From positions 8,455,764 to 8,519,763 of the forward strand of contig NC_092583.1 in NCBI RefSeq assembly GCF_037975245.1: 64,000 nt of DNA, written 5' to 3'. The DNA comes from Apostichopus japonicus (Eukaryota > Echinodermata > Holothuroidea > Aspidochirotida > Stichopodidae). The notes under the pieces are model-generated. The model made no database searches. It was not told the DNA's origin and saw nothing but the letters and a program-made list of their open reading frames with translations. A program made the translations under genes and the position numbers. This document shows positions 14,465 through 26,425 of this stretch, one piece after another (position 1 is the stretch's first letter; every line of letters starts with the position of its first letter).

Positions 14465-15066
14465 TAAGTTTCCAGCAAAACCAACAAGTAGGTACAACTG
14501 TTGGAAGAGTTCATGTACCTAAGCTATAATAAATCATGTTTAATGAAAGGCCCCTCTCCTAGCTGACCAAATTGTACCATACATAGATGGACAATGGAAT
14601 TGTTAAACCTACCTAACAACTTTTTCTTGCTCGCAAATATGATGCAAAATCCAAAACTTTGCCTGTCATCTTTTAACTAAATGCTAGTTAGTTGAAAGCC
14701 TTCCGGTAGTAATTTTGATGTATCATAAACCGCAATTTAGGCATGAATTTTAGCAATTTTTAAGCAGGACTGTGTGTACTTCAAATTTTGCCAATTTTTA
14801 GTTTGCCAATGATGCTTTGCCCCTGCCACAACCATAGGCACTTTGTACTCTCTATCATGGACAGGCCACATGCTAAGTATGACACATGGACATTCCCCTT
14901 ACTTAGATATCATGTTTGCCAGGTTGTCACATTTTGAACAGAATCGACCTCAAATGACCTCAAATGACCATTGACCTCAACCAATGACTGTCAACCTGTC
15001 AAGTCTGAAATAGATCTGTCAACATCCTAATTTTGGATATCACATCATCAAGTTCTAAAGAGTATC

Positions 15067-15148
15067 ACATACATGCATATACACATACAAATATGTGCAT
15101 GCATACATACACGCATTCATACATATACATACATACATGCATACAAAC
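15067..15148. repeat. CATA/ATAC-rich microsatellite
   Basis: Imperfect repeat of ACAT and ATAC words with GCATGC interruptions. It creates a His/Thr/Ile-rich false open frame. Confidence 0.85.
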
Positions 15149-17089
15149 CAACCACTCCACCTGCCTGCAATAAGTATCCACCTAGAAACCATCCACTCAG
15201 CTAAAGAATGCTGTTTGACCAAGTTTACAACCTTGCCAACGAACGCATTGGCCGCAACTAATTTTTGGGCTAATGGATACTCTGGAACCCTGTGAAATTT
15301 CAGCTTGCAAGTGAACTTAGGTACTAGAGACCTGATCTACTCCACAGATTGGGTAGCTTCGTATCGAGAGAAATGAACTTTCAAAAGGTTGGGCCTCTCT
15401 GCGATGTCCATTCAGCGGGCAAGCTGAGTAAATCAAGCCCTGCTATTTATGTCATCCATCACACACAGAAGAACTTGAAGGCATTCATGGTACAGTACTT
15501 AGTACATGAACCTTTGGAACGGCACATGTGCTTTAATTAATGACGGTGCACGAGGGAAGGCCTCTAGGAATATGTTGGGAGAGAAACCCTAGTATACTGA
15601 GAGCCTTGACCAGCCTCAATTTAGTTCTCCTGCTATTTCAGTTTTGTTTACTAACTCAGAGGAAAAGAGCACTTGGCCTACTTAACTTGACTAGGGGTGT
15701 CATCCGAGACATTCAAATTAGATGTAACCGGAGGAACGCTGCGACGAGCCTTACGTCCGCTCGATGCAAGATGCAGTTTAGAATAGCCATTGACCACCCC
15801 GCCCCCCCCCCCCCCTTAATGGAGGAGATAAGTACTGTATCTGTCTTGTTGATTCACAACAAATAAACTGGTTCCACTTTGTCTTTTAACTTAAAAACAT
15901 TATAATTACAATGGTAAAAAAAAGTGAAATATGTCAATTGAAATGCAAAAGATTAACCTCTTCTCTATATATGGCCATGATTATCAAGTTACGGTCAAAA
16001 ATTGGTAAACCTGGCATTCAACGGACAAACTGATGTGTAATGCTGGAGAGGACATGGCAACCAAGAGGGATTTTGCCTCATGCACCTACTACAGTTAATC
16101 CCTAATTATCCACTTCTCTAATCAGGCAGCCTACCCAACAAAAGTTTGGGACACTACACAAACCACATTTACTGCACTTGAATTTGATGATTCGCTGAAA
16201 ATGAATCCAGCAAAGAGGATAGATGTTCAACAGACTTTAAAACAGTGGTACAACCAATCAGTAAGAAACTGACATACGTGCAGATTAGGAAGGTGGAAAA
16301 ATACAAACCTTATCTTTTATAGCAAATGCAAAAGGATTCACCGATACTGTATCTACTCATGCGCAAACACACATACACGCACCCATACAAATGGATACAC
16401 ACACAAATTTGCACTGGTACTTTCGTACCTGTTTCTGTGTTGAACTTAACCAACGCATACTGTACACTGTTAAGGGGTCTGTTGTATATAATTACTGCGG
16501 TCGATGTGAACCAAGAACCTGTCTGAGGCAAACAAGATTTCACATTTAATGAGCTGCATAAATCAGGGGTGTACAGGTAGAGATAACAATCTTCACACCA
16601 ATCAGCTAAACAGTTGCAAAGGGGGGGGGGGGGGGTGTGAAAAGGGAAAAAGAAAAAAAAAACGTGGAAGATTTATTGTCAATACACAGCAAAGAAAAAA
16701 CATCCAATCTGTAGCCGTTCATACCATGGAAAAAGATTGTAGAATCCAGGGAAGGGAGACCTATACAATTAGATAGTACTAATGGCTTAAAGCAAGAATG
16801 AAAATCTGACCAATTCCAGGTTTCGATGCTATTAATGACAATTGATCACAATAACCATTGATAACTTAATGACTGTCTCCATTTCCACCGCCTTGGACAA
16901 AATGAATTGGATTCCAAGATTTTGTGGGTTTAATTTGTGGTTAGAAACCAAAGGAGGTAAACATCCTCCCCAACAAACATGGTTTGCATAACTGTATTTA
17001 AACCCAGATAAACAGGGCTTTTTAAATCTCTTCAAATAGTCTATTTGAAATCCTTTTACTGCCACTTCTTGAGTGAGTAGACAGATAAT

Positions 17090-17106
17090 GTGTGTGTGTG
17101 TGTGTG
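17090..17106. repeat. (GT)n microsatellite
   Basis: Eight GT units. Another dinucleotide run, (CA)n, lies at about 44111-44129 after a poly(C) run. Confidence 0.95.
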
Positions 17107-17451
17107 GTACGTATTGTACACCATCATCCAGAGAAAGAAATTAATATGTACTATAGAATTGCAAAATGGTTAAATTTTTGGTGTGCTCACTGTCATTGAA
17201 AATCTCACATCGTATTCTAGGTAGATGGAATATTATGAAGGAAAAAAAACCTTCATATTTATCTGATATATTTTTATACGCACTGTAGATCTGTGGCACC
17301 ATGGTGGGCATTCACATATGACATCATTCATAAAATCATTTTGTACAGAGTTTTTTTTTTTTAAACCTACAAAAAGAATGTACTTCCCTTACACTACTTT
17401 GCTCTGCGAGTTATCATCAGAAAACTGTTTCATTGCAGTTTTTGCTCAGCT

Positions 17452-17479
17452 GATCATCATCATCATCATCATTATCATC
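17452..17479. repeat. (ATC)n microsatellite
   Basis: Seven to eight ATC units with one T change. Confidence 0.95.
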
Positions 17480-17616
17480 CGATAACCAATTTCCAACTGT
17501 GTTTTCTCGTAACCATAGCACATGTGATTATGCCTGGATCTTTAATCAAACACATTGGAGTTAAACAGGCACATCTTAAAATTTAATTGTTATTAAAAAT
17601 TGATCTCATCTACCGG

Positions 17617-17736
17617 ACTTCCCCGATGCAAACATCCGACAGATCGGTTCGCATCTCTGAAGAAGAGAAGTTTGCCACTTCCACGGAGCCTAGCAGACTG
17701 TACAATGTCGTCGTCTTTCAACATCTGACATAATTC
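17617..17736 (-). CDS. candidate small exon, unknown gene and uncertain strand
   Basis: Minus strand: acceptor-like TTATGTCAG, then a frame from ATGTTGAAAGACG reading DDDIVQSARLRGSGKLLFF to a possible donor AGTCCG|GTAGATG. On the plus strand the same DNA encodes a 35-residue frame starting MQTSDRSVRISEEEKFA. GC content and frame openness stand out from the AT-rich surroundings. It may be an exon or a conserved noncoding element. Confidence 0.15.
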
Positions 17737-20700
17737 ATACAAGCCAGCCACGTACAACAAACAACACAATTAATACAAACTTACAAGCCGAACAAACGTT
17801 GTTAACCCACCAATAACCAAAAGAAAGATGAATAAGAAGAAGAACATCCTATTAAGGGCACATCACTTGAGCTGTGCAAACAAACTCACACACATATACA
17901 TACATGTGTACTACAAACAGTTTTTGCCTGCTTTGTCCTAAATGAGAGTAACACATGATCAATAGAGAGACAAGAAAATTGATCTCTCCGACATCTATTT
18001 GCTGACAAATATTATTCAAAGCAAAGGCAGGGTAATTAAAATTTAGGCACCAGAGTCATTTCAGTCGTCTGGACGCTTCGAGCTAGTCGCATAATGAACC
18101 TATAGAGATGATTTCATCGTAATGATGAACAGTAGGAAATTGGCACGCTGTACTATGAGGAGATGTGAGCTGCCAGTGCAGTATTCAATGCTGGATGTCC
18201 CAAGCTGATAGCATTCTTGAATTTTATCTTAAATGTATTAGTTACTTTTATTTACTTTTTTTCTCTTTTTCTTGAAGAAACAAGATTAAAATCATATTTC
18301 TATGATTGATCAATCTCCAGGACTTTTCCTCCTCTGTCAGCTTTCAAAGAGGATGGAGCTATGGTAACCTATACCAGTAGATGTGGATTCATTTCCGTTC
18401 TGCAGTGACTTGTGAAGGCTATCGCGTTTTATTTCATTTTTTTACCCTTTTTTTTTATATAAATTTAGGAACCTTCCTAGACCGGACAAGACTATATCAC
18501 TCTGCTTCTAGCGTCTGGGCCGTAACTAACTGAAACTAATTAGACCTTCAACGCACTAGGTCCGTGTAGAATGTGGCCCATGATGTTATATATCAGAGAA
18601 TCACTGTGGTATATAGACCACTTACTACTATTAAAAGAATTCATTTAGGTCTGTTGAGGTAGAATACATGTCAGAATTTGCAGATTATTATGGCCACAGA
18701 ATCAGTTAATTATTATCTGACCCACAGAGAAAAATAACTTGTATTTAATCAAGACTTCACACAGCTATATACATCACAGTACCAAAACACTATACATAGA
18801 TGACTTTGTAAACAATTTCTTGCTTACAAAAGTTCTGCGTTGTAAACAGTGATTTAACACAGCTGCATGGTATGATACAGTTTATGAACTCTCAAAAAAA
18901 ATTGATATTTTATACATTTTATATTTTTTCTGTAATTAATATGTAATACACAATTGTGTTTAACCCGGCATCAAAAGAGAGAAATGAAGTGAGATAATCA
19001 AAATAAATATCAAATTCACTACACCATATCACTTTAGTAAAAAAAAAGTCAATTTAAATATAAAATGATAAGTCTATGTATACTACAAAACTAAGTATAT
19101 AACTGACATTTTGATTAACAACTAAATACCAGCAAACATTGCTCTACCAGGCTGCCAGCACAAGTGGTTGCCTAGCGACCAGTTTTTTGAGGGCACTAAT
19201 GAAGCCAAGGTTGAAACATCGTGATTGGAATATTATTTAGTTCATAAAACTGCCAAGTGTGATATTGCAAAAAATGCGTAGAAAGTGGGCATAATGTCTG
19301 TCACAGTGCATGTGAAAAGATATTTTAGATCTTTTCGTCCGGTCAAATTTTGTAAAATAAAATATGTACATATTTGCCAACAGAAATTGGTCACATACAG
19401 TTTCAACCATCTCTGACACAATAAACTTGCTGTTTAAATGGAATATGTTTTCATGGATAGTTTCCACAGTGTAGATTTTTTACATTGCAATCAATAATTT
19501 GAAGCAAACTTAATTCAGCTGGTTGTTGTTAATTATCAGTTTCCAATCAAATTTGTTAACCCAAAACAATGCACTGCGATACTGTGTCAAATGGTAGAAC
19601 TGGAAGGAGACAGTAATCAGTAGTATCAGTCGCACACTGCGTTTGCAACGCAATGACGACCTAGGCTTATATAAAGCTAGGCTTATTAGGCAACAACCTC
19701 ATACACAGTTTGTGTTATATCAGAATAGTTCCCTGTCTTGACAGTTTGCTTTTCCATAGCAATTCAAATGTCTCAGACTATTAACATTCACAAAAGCATC
19801 GTTTTTGCTACTTTTCAATGAAGAAGAAAGGTGTTTTCTTTCCTTTACTGTATGTTTTTCTTCTGCCTTTTCCCCAACTCTCTATGCAATAATGCAGGCA
19901 TTCATTTCACTATGTAATCATTCATTCATCCTTTCTTTAATCCAATGTGGTTAAATCATTTATTGGCAAGAGGTCACACACAATTGGGGCATCTGTGTGC
20001 CTATGATGCAAGTAAGGAAGCAGCTTCCTAAAGCCACAAAAGCATTTCCTTTCCACTCACCATTGAAAAATGTTGAGGGCACATGAAAGTTCACATATCC
20101 TTAGTCATTCCTTAGCAAATGTCCCCCAGGCCCTGTAGACTTCTCTCTCATAATGTTTCACCAAACTTGTCTTTTATGAACTGGCAGCACACTATTCATA
20201 CAGTACAATGGAGTTTTTAGACTTTTTAAATTATATCAGGGAACTGCTGTAAAACCCAATAGTAATACTATCGTAGCTGTAGGACTCTACACAATATACC
20301 GTATACATGTACACTACAAGGTCATTGCCATATAGAACAAAAGCCTATATATATGCTGTCTTCTATGTCCATAGATGTCGTCACTTCCACTAAATAATTG
20401 GATTTTTTCATAACACTAGAGGAATACAAAGTACCCAAAAGGCTCAAGGTTCAACATTCCCTACAAATGGGAAAATTATCAATTATCTGCTGCTTCAGTA
20501 GAATGGTAACATCACGTTTCACTGCACAAAACCTTAGCTATTGTCCTTCTGTAATATATTAGTAACCCAACGGTAGCTGATTCGTCATGTTAATGCTATG
20601 TAAGTTAGTAATGAATATTCATAGTCACATTAAAACCTCATTCCAGCATAGCAAATATATTAACCATAACTGTTAGTAAAATGACAATAGCTGCTTCTAT

Positions 20701-21162
20701 ATATTGATTGATGCCATATTCACATATTACCTAGATATCATATTTGATATTTTTGAAACTCAATCTGAATGCCAAAAAAAAAAATTTGTTTTATAGTTAA
20801 AACACAATGTATACTTCTAAATTTGCACTGTGAGAAGAAAGCAAAGTTTTGATTACCACTATAGTGTGCAATGTTAATGGAATTGGTGTTTACTAATACT
20901 ATGCCAGCAAATATTTAGGACTTGTGAAGCAACTTGCAAACCCCTTTTTCTCAGATAACCTTGGCATAGGAGACTCTGTGAATGTGGTAGATATGTGAAT
21001 GGACAGACACATACATGTACGTGCAAGAGGATACCTGCTGGTTATAATGTATATACTCATGTTTAACAGACAACCCTAGTTAACTTTCTTTTTAAATATT
21101 CCACGTAACTCTTTACAGTTGTTACCGAGGGAAGCCAAGCACAAGCTTTAAAATTACATTTT

Positions 21163-21195
21163 TTTTTCTCTCTCTCTCTCTCCCTCTCTTTCTCT
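21163..21195. repeat. CT-rich microsatellite
   Basis: Poly(T) then (CT)n with small interruptions; a pure pyrimidine tract. Confidence 0.9.
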
Positions 21196-23197
21196 TTATA
21201 AGTATCTTTTTTCTCCACGTCTGGTTAATTTCAAGGATTAAGAATTAGCTGGAGAGACACTGGGAATCGTATATATAAACAGCTGGAAACGTCCTGCGAT
21301 CACAACACGACCAAAAAAAAACTAGCAGAAAGCTTCCGTATTCTTCATGCATGCATGAACCACCCGGTCTGCACGGCATCATTTTTCGGTTTCATGCGCA
21401 TTCCGTATGACATTAACCTTTTACTGTACAATCAAATGCCTACGTATCTTCCAAGGTTTGATGATATTTGAGTAACTTTACTTTGTTTGACTTTTGAAAG
21501 GCAAAATGAAGCTGCCAAGAGGGCAGAATATAGCGATCTGTCTATACTCTGTTTACATATTGGTGCACTGGGGACGCAGTCACGGTTTGTGTACGTGGTC
21601 TGCATGTGTGGAGAGTCACAGTGCCCAGTAATTCAAATGTTGGAAAACTTGACCTTTGTATCTGATAGTCCGTGGGTGAACAACTCTTTGAAGGCCCTCT
21701 CTACTCTTGCATTTAGTGATCAATGTAGCCATACAACCACGTCTAAACAACCTCTCTCTCTACATATATTTATATAGGCTCTCTATATACATGTAGACTA
21801 CATGTGATTTGTATCATAATTGTGGTAGGTCAAAAGCATTTTTAGGCGCCCCATTTATACGGAACAGATGGAAATATTTGTACATAGGACAATTTTCACA
21901 TTTATTTCCACTTTTTCACAAACTGAATTAAATTGTTTAGAGATTCTGAAGGATGCTATACCATTACCCAGTCTGGGTATTTTTTTTTTATTATATTTTA
22001 TATTTTTTGAGACAAAAATCCCATCAGTCATGACAAATTTTTCGCCTGGGATTTCACTGTGTGTTATATATATGTCAAACTCCTGCTGTGGGTATGTGAC
22101 CTATAGTTTACAAGAGTGCTACTATTTATAACTAGATTGACAGAGGCAAATACTGTGTAAGACTTATCAAAATAGGGTGAACTTGCATTCACCTTCCCCA
22201 CAGCAGCTCTAGATGCTACCACAAGAAGGAGAGGAAAAAACTGCCAAGAGAAAAGTCAAAGCAAACAGGAAACGTGTCTTTTAATCGTATTTATTCATCA
22301 CAAAACTTGCAAAAGGGTGGCCGGCCCCAGCATTTTACTTCTTCAAGAGTGATTCCTAGCTCATCCAAACCAGTTATATCCCTCCAGGGGTGGTTTTCAA
22401 AATTGCTTGAGTGGAAAGTCTTAATGAACGAGACGTACATGTGCAAGTGCTCACATAATTACTGAAATTGAATGTTAAAGCATATATATCCTATTTCGTG
22501 AGTGACTGCTCTTTGCTTCTATCAAAAGGTACTCACATGAAGATCAAAACAAAATGCACATTCCCAACAGGCAGGAAGGACACTTGTCCGAATACTAACA
22601 AAGTTTTTCAGATGGTAAAGAGCGCCGGCCTCTTTGATTGATCCTTCAGGTTTTGAGAGGACCCACCCGCACTAGTTTTTATCAGTTACTGGAGTATTTA
22701 CAGGTATTTAAGTGCCATCTATCCTCTTGTCAAAAGTTTGTAACTTAGAGAAAACATCTATAGTTTAGCCAGTGACATACATATAAGCCATACCGTATGT
22801 ACTACACACATGCAGTGGCATTTAAATGGCTATAAATGTCAATATTTTTGAAAAGCTGTCAGTTTATAATGCCATGGTAACGAGATCGCACAATTTCTCT
22901 CCACACTACAATGCATGTTAAGAGTGATTCTGCATACAAGAGTGATCAATTAAGCCGAATTGTTGGTAACCAGAGAGACAGTGCTTAAGCTTCATACCAT
23001 CCTCTGACATCTGTAAGACTTTAAGGTTTGGCTCAGTTAACATATCTATATATCTATATATATATCATGTTTGATCTCTAGAGTAAGGCAAAATGTGTCA
23101 CCAAAAACAGAACTAGTATTGTTCGATACAGGTGACAAACGCCTACAGTGGAATTACGACCTTCCTTACTGGTTTCGAACCTCTGGACATACAATCA

Positions 23198-23270
23198 GCG
23201 TCCATAGCCTAGTTGGTTAGGGTGTCCGCGTACAGAGCAGGAGGCCCGGGTTCGAATCCTGGTGGAGGCT
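23198..23270 (+). repeat. tRNA-like head of a SINE
   Basis: A-box TAGCCTAGTTGG at 23205-23216 and B-box GGTTCGAATCC at 23249-23259 both fit RNA polymerase III internal promoter consensus. The outer arms GCGTCCA and TGGAGGC pair at six of seven positions, and the T-arm pairs (CCGGG with CCTGG). The anticodon arm does not pair, so this is a tRNA-derived repeat, not a working tRNA gene. A second B-box-like word in the opposite direction lies at 23171-23181. Confidence 0.7.
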
Positions 23271-23401
23271 GGAAGTTTTTTCACTGTTCTTGATTTTCCA
23301 ACTCATTACGATTTTCATTTATATATATATATATATGAAAATCGTAATGAGTTGGAAAATCAAGAACAGTGAAAAAACTTCCAGCCTCCACTGGGATTCG
23401 A
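23252..23401. repeat. 67 bp near-perfect inverted repeat around a TA-rich loop
   Basis: Arm 1 (23252-23318) and arm 2 (23335-23401) are reverse complements with about two mismatches, separated by a 16 nt (TA)n loop. Arm 1 starts inside the T-loop of the tRNA-like sequence, so arm 2 carries an inverted copy of the tRNA 3' part. The transcript would form a very long hairpin. Confidence 0.92.
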
Positions 23402-25423
23402 CATACATACATATATCAACCAACAATTTGGAGTGAAAGGACAAATTAAACACAACCAAGTGTGATCTATAAATGTATATTATATACTCTCCACTACCAA
23501 CATCCTGTAATAATAACAGTGTTAACTAATTAATGCAGTGAAATGAACCCCTTTTTCAGTCGGATAACCACTACACCTGCATATTATGGTGGAGCTAATT
23601 ATTTGTTTAATTCATTGCAAAATGGAAGACGGATCTCCCTTGCTAAATTATTCAAATTATGTGAGTTTTGCTCATCAATCGTCTGAAAGGTTGCATGGCA
23701 ACAGTTTAACACCAGCCGCTTTGTATCAAAGTTTTGTTTTTAGTCTGTTATTTTATCTGTCACGTTTTTCCCTCCTCAAAAGTGTCGTATCTTGAAGTTT
23801 GATTCCTATACAGAATATATCTGAAAAATTGAAATGAATTTCTCTAAAACAACATACCCACCCATGAAGCTAAAATCCTTCCTTGTATAGACAAATCTGA
23901 AAAAAATTCATAGATGATAACATCGTGTGGCTAGTTCTCATCTATAGACACAATCATTATAGTACATGTATAAATGCAACTTCTGATCAAAGTTCCAAAA
24001 ATATCTCTCTGTTGACAAGGAAACAAACGGTAAAACATTTTTGTTTTATGTTTACCAAGTAAATGCTAGATGGTTACTACTGATATCTGGTCACATTTTA
24101 CCCTTTAATAACCACCTTCTGATAAGCAAGCTTTTTCAGAAGTACTACTTTATATCTACTAAACTATTAACTATGACCTTTAACTTGCTAACAAGACCAA
24201 ATTGAAAAACATGTGTACCCGTGTATGAACTACATTTGGGCAGGGTGCCCCCATCCCCTCCCCCAACCCCCATTCATTCAGGGAGTAGTGGGGGGGACAA
24301 ACATGCAGCTAAGTGGTTCAAATCAGAAGCAGGAAAATAAACTCTCCATATAAGACAGTTGACTGTATAATGAATTTTTCTTCATAAATATTGCAGTTGC
24401 AGTCAAAACTAAACCTCAAAACGAATTGCAAGTGTCATTTTACGACAAAATTGAATTAAAAAATTGGGTAGTAATTTGTAATCAAGCAATGTTTAGATAA
24501 GCTGTAAATTAAACATTCCTATAAACAGAACTGAAGTACCGGAACACAGTCAAACCAAGGCTTACATGCTGACCAACATTGAGTACTTTTCAAATGTTTC
24601 AAGTTTGTTAGGCTGTTAAACCTAACCCTGACCCTTGACCCCGACCTGGTTACACACTGGCCAGATTATACAGCATCAGTAAGAATACATACCAAATGTC
24701 AAATGAAAGGGGCATCCAGAGACTTAAAGGCAATAAAATTCAAACGACAACAGGTTTATGTCATCCATAACAGGCAAAACCAACATGACTAATTGCTCCA
24801 AAGAGCAAAAATCTAGCCATAGGCATTCATTTCGGAACTAAAAGACAAGAAGGCTTTCCAAGTATGAAGAAGCCAAAGGCTGTCAAATGTAGTTACGGAG
24901 GATGTAAAAGTGCAGGCTATTAATGCAGAAAGCACTAAACGAGCCTTATTTCAGCAGAGCCCCCTGTTAGTTGATTAATGATGCTAATGGATCTTAATGG
25001 CAGTAAAACTGTTGAGTAATTTTTTCTCTTCTTGGCATTCAATTTCCTACCTCGTAAATGACGAGGCGTTCGGCTACTGAGCATAAAGTCTCGTAAATCT
25101 CTGATGAGAAATGCAAAGAAAATTTGCACCGCTGGAAATTTCCGCACCGTACATGCTTCGCTAACTCGACTAGTGTAAACCTTTCCTAGTTGGAGGGCTC
25201 ATTCTGAGAGCAATGTTTTTAAAGTTCTATCAAGGTGCCCCTTATGATTTTCTTTGGCATGAACATCTTTCACTTTTACAGGAAAAGAAATGTAAACACA
25301 TGGAACATGCAATCCTGTAACTGTAAAATTAATTCAAACACATACAGTGATATTCTAGCAATGGTAATTGTGATCAATATAAACAGCAAAAAAAGAAAAT
25401 GAATTCAGGTATTTTCATTTCCT

Positions 25424-25466
25424 GCAAACATATTTTACTGTAATAATTACAGTAAAATGTGTTTGC
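25424..25466. repeat. 20 bp inverted repeat with 3 nt loop
   Basis: The arms GCAAACA-ATTTTACTGTAA and their complement pair at 19 of 20 positions around TAA. No promoter or gene context is visible. Confidence 0.9.
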
Positions 25467-26337
25467 ATATATATATATACATTATTGCATTACCTAATCT
25501 TTCAAACCCACAAAACATTTCTCTGCAATTATGGGTTTAAAACCTTCAGCATGATGCTAGTTTTAGAAGGAAGAGGAAGAGCTTGTTGACCCTGAAGTAG
25601 GTCAGTATGTGGGCAGTTCCAAACTGTTAAAAGGGTTTTTTGCAGCTAGGTAGATTTGTACAGAGTTCATAAGTAGAATAGAAAAAGGGTAAAGAGTGGA
25701 GTCAAACTGAATTCTCTCATAATTCTGTAACCATACAGTAGTTGCCCCAGTGAGAGAGCTGTTGGCAGGTTTTGTTATTGAAAAGTTTACATGGTTGTCG
25801 AATTATCTGTAGCGCTCTCATGTGCAGTACGATACAACAATTTTGAAAGGAGAGAATTTACAAGCCCAGATAAGGATATAGTGACCCTATCAATATTTCG
25901 GGTAAATTACAACAAATCTGTCGAAAAACATTGCCATGAGCAACATGTATGTAACGTCTGTCTGTCTGTCAACATTTGTCCGAAACGAGGCACTTGAAAC
26001 ACAGTTACCAGAAAAGACCTTCCTAGGTACTGGAAGAGGAAACAGACCCAGCACCGAGCAGGAAAGACACCAAGAAAGGGGGAAATAATTCGAGATCAAC
26101 AAAGTACACACACACCAAATCATGAATTGCTACAGTTACAACAGGAAGCTCGACAGATCGGCAATTCAACGCTGAAACAATTGATTGTTACTGGAAAGTA
26201 GAACAGCTTGACAGCTGACAATAGTAGGATTATATCTCTCACACTGGAACAACATCACAGCAGAAAAAACATGGATCTTATAGCTATTCTACAGAACTGA
26301 TCACTGTAAAATGCACAGTTTATACGGCAGATGACTT

Positions 26338-26425
26338 TCCTCAACCCCCGCCTCCTTCCTCAATCCCCTCCTCCTTCCCCCCCTCCTCCTTCCCCCCCCT
26401 CCTTCCCACTCTTTCGCCTCCACCC
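26338..26425. repeat. polypyrimidine tract, CTCCTTCC-rich
   Basis: Nearly 90 bases of C and T, with repeated CCTCCTTCC words and several C6-C8 runs. Such asymmetry can adopt triplex (H-DNA) structure or i-motif/G-quadruplex forms. Confidence 0.88.

Larger units (their letters stand above)
14465..23197. other. no gene recognised, 14465-23197
   Basis: Apart from the microsatellites and the 17.6 kb candidate island, I see no splice-bounded frames. A (TGACCTCAA)-type triple repeat lies at about 14946-14978. ATG-palindromes (GCATGCATGC) occur near 21348. Confidence 0.55.

Noticed and set aside
23198-23270. Functional tRNA gene
   Set aside because: The A and B boxes and acceptor stem fit, but the anticodon arm cannot pair and the 3' end is part of a foldback repeat.
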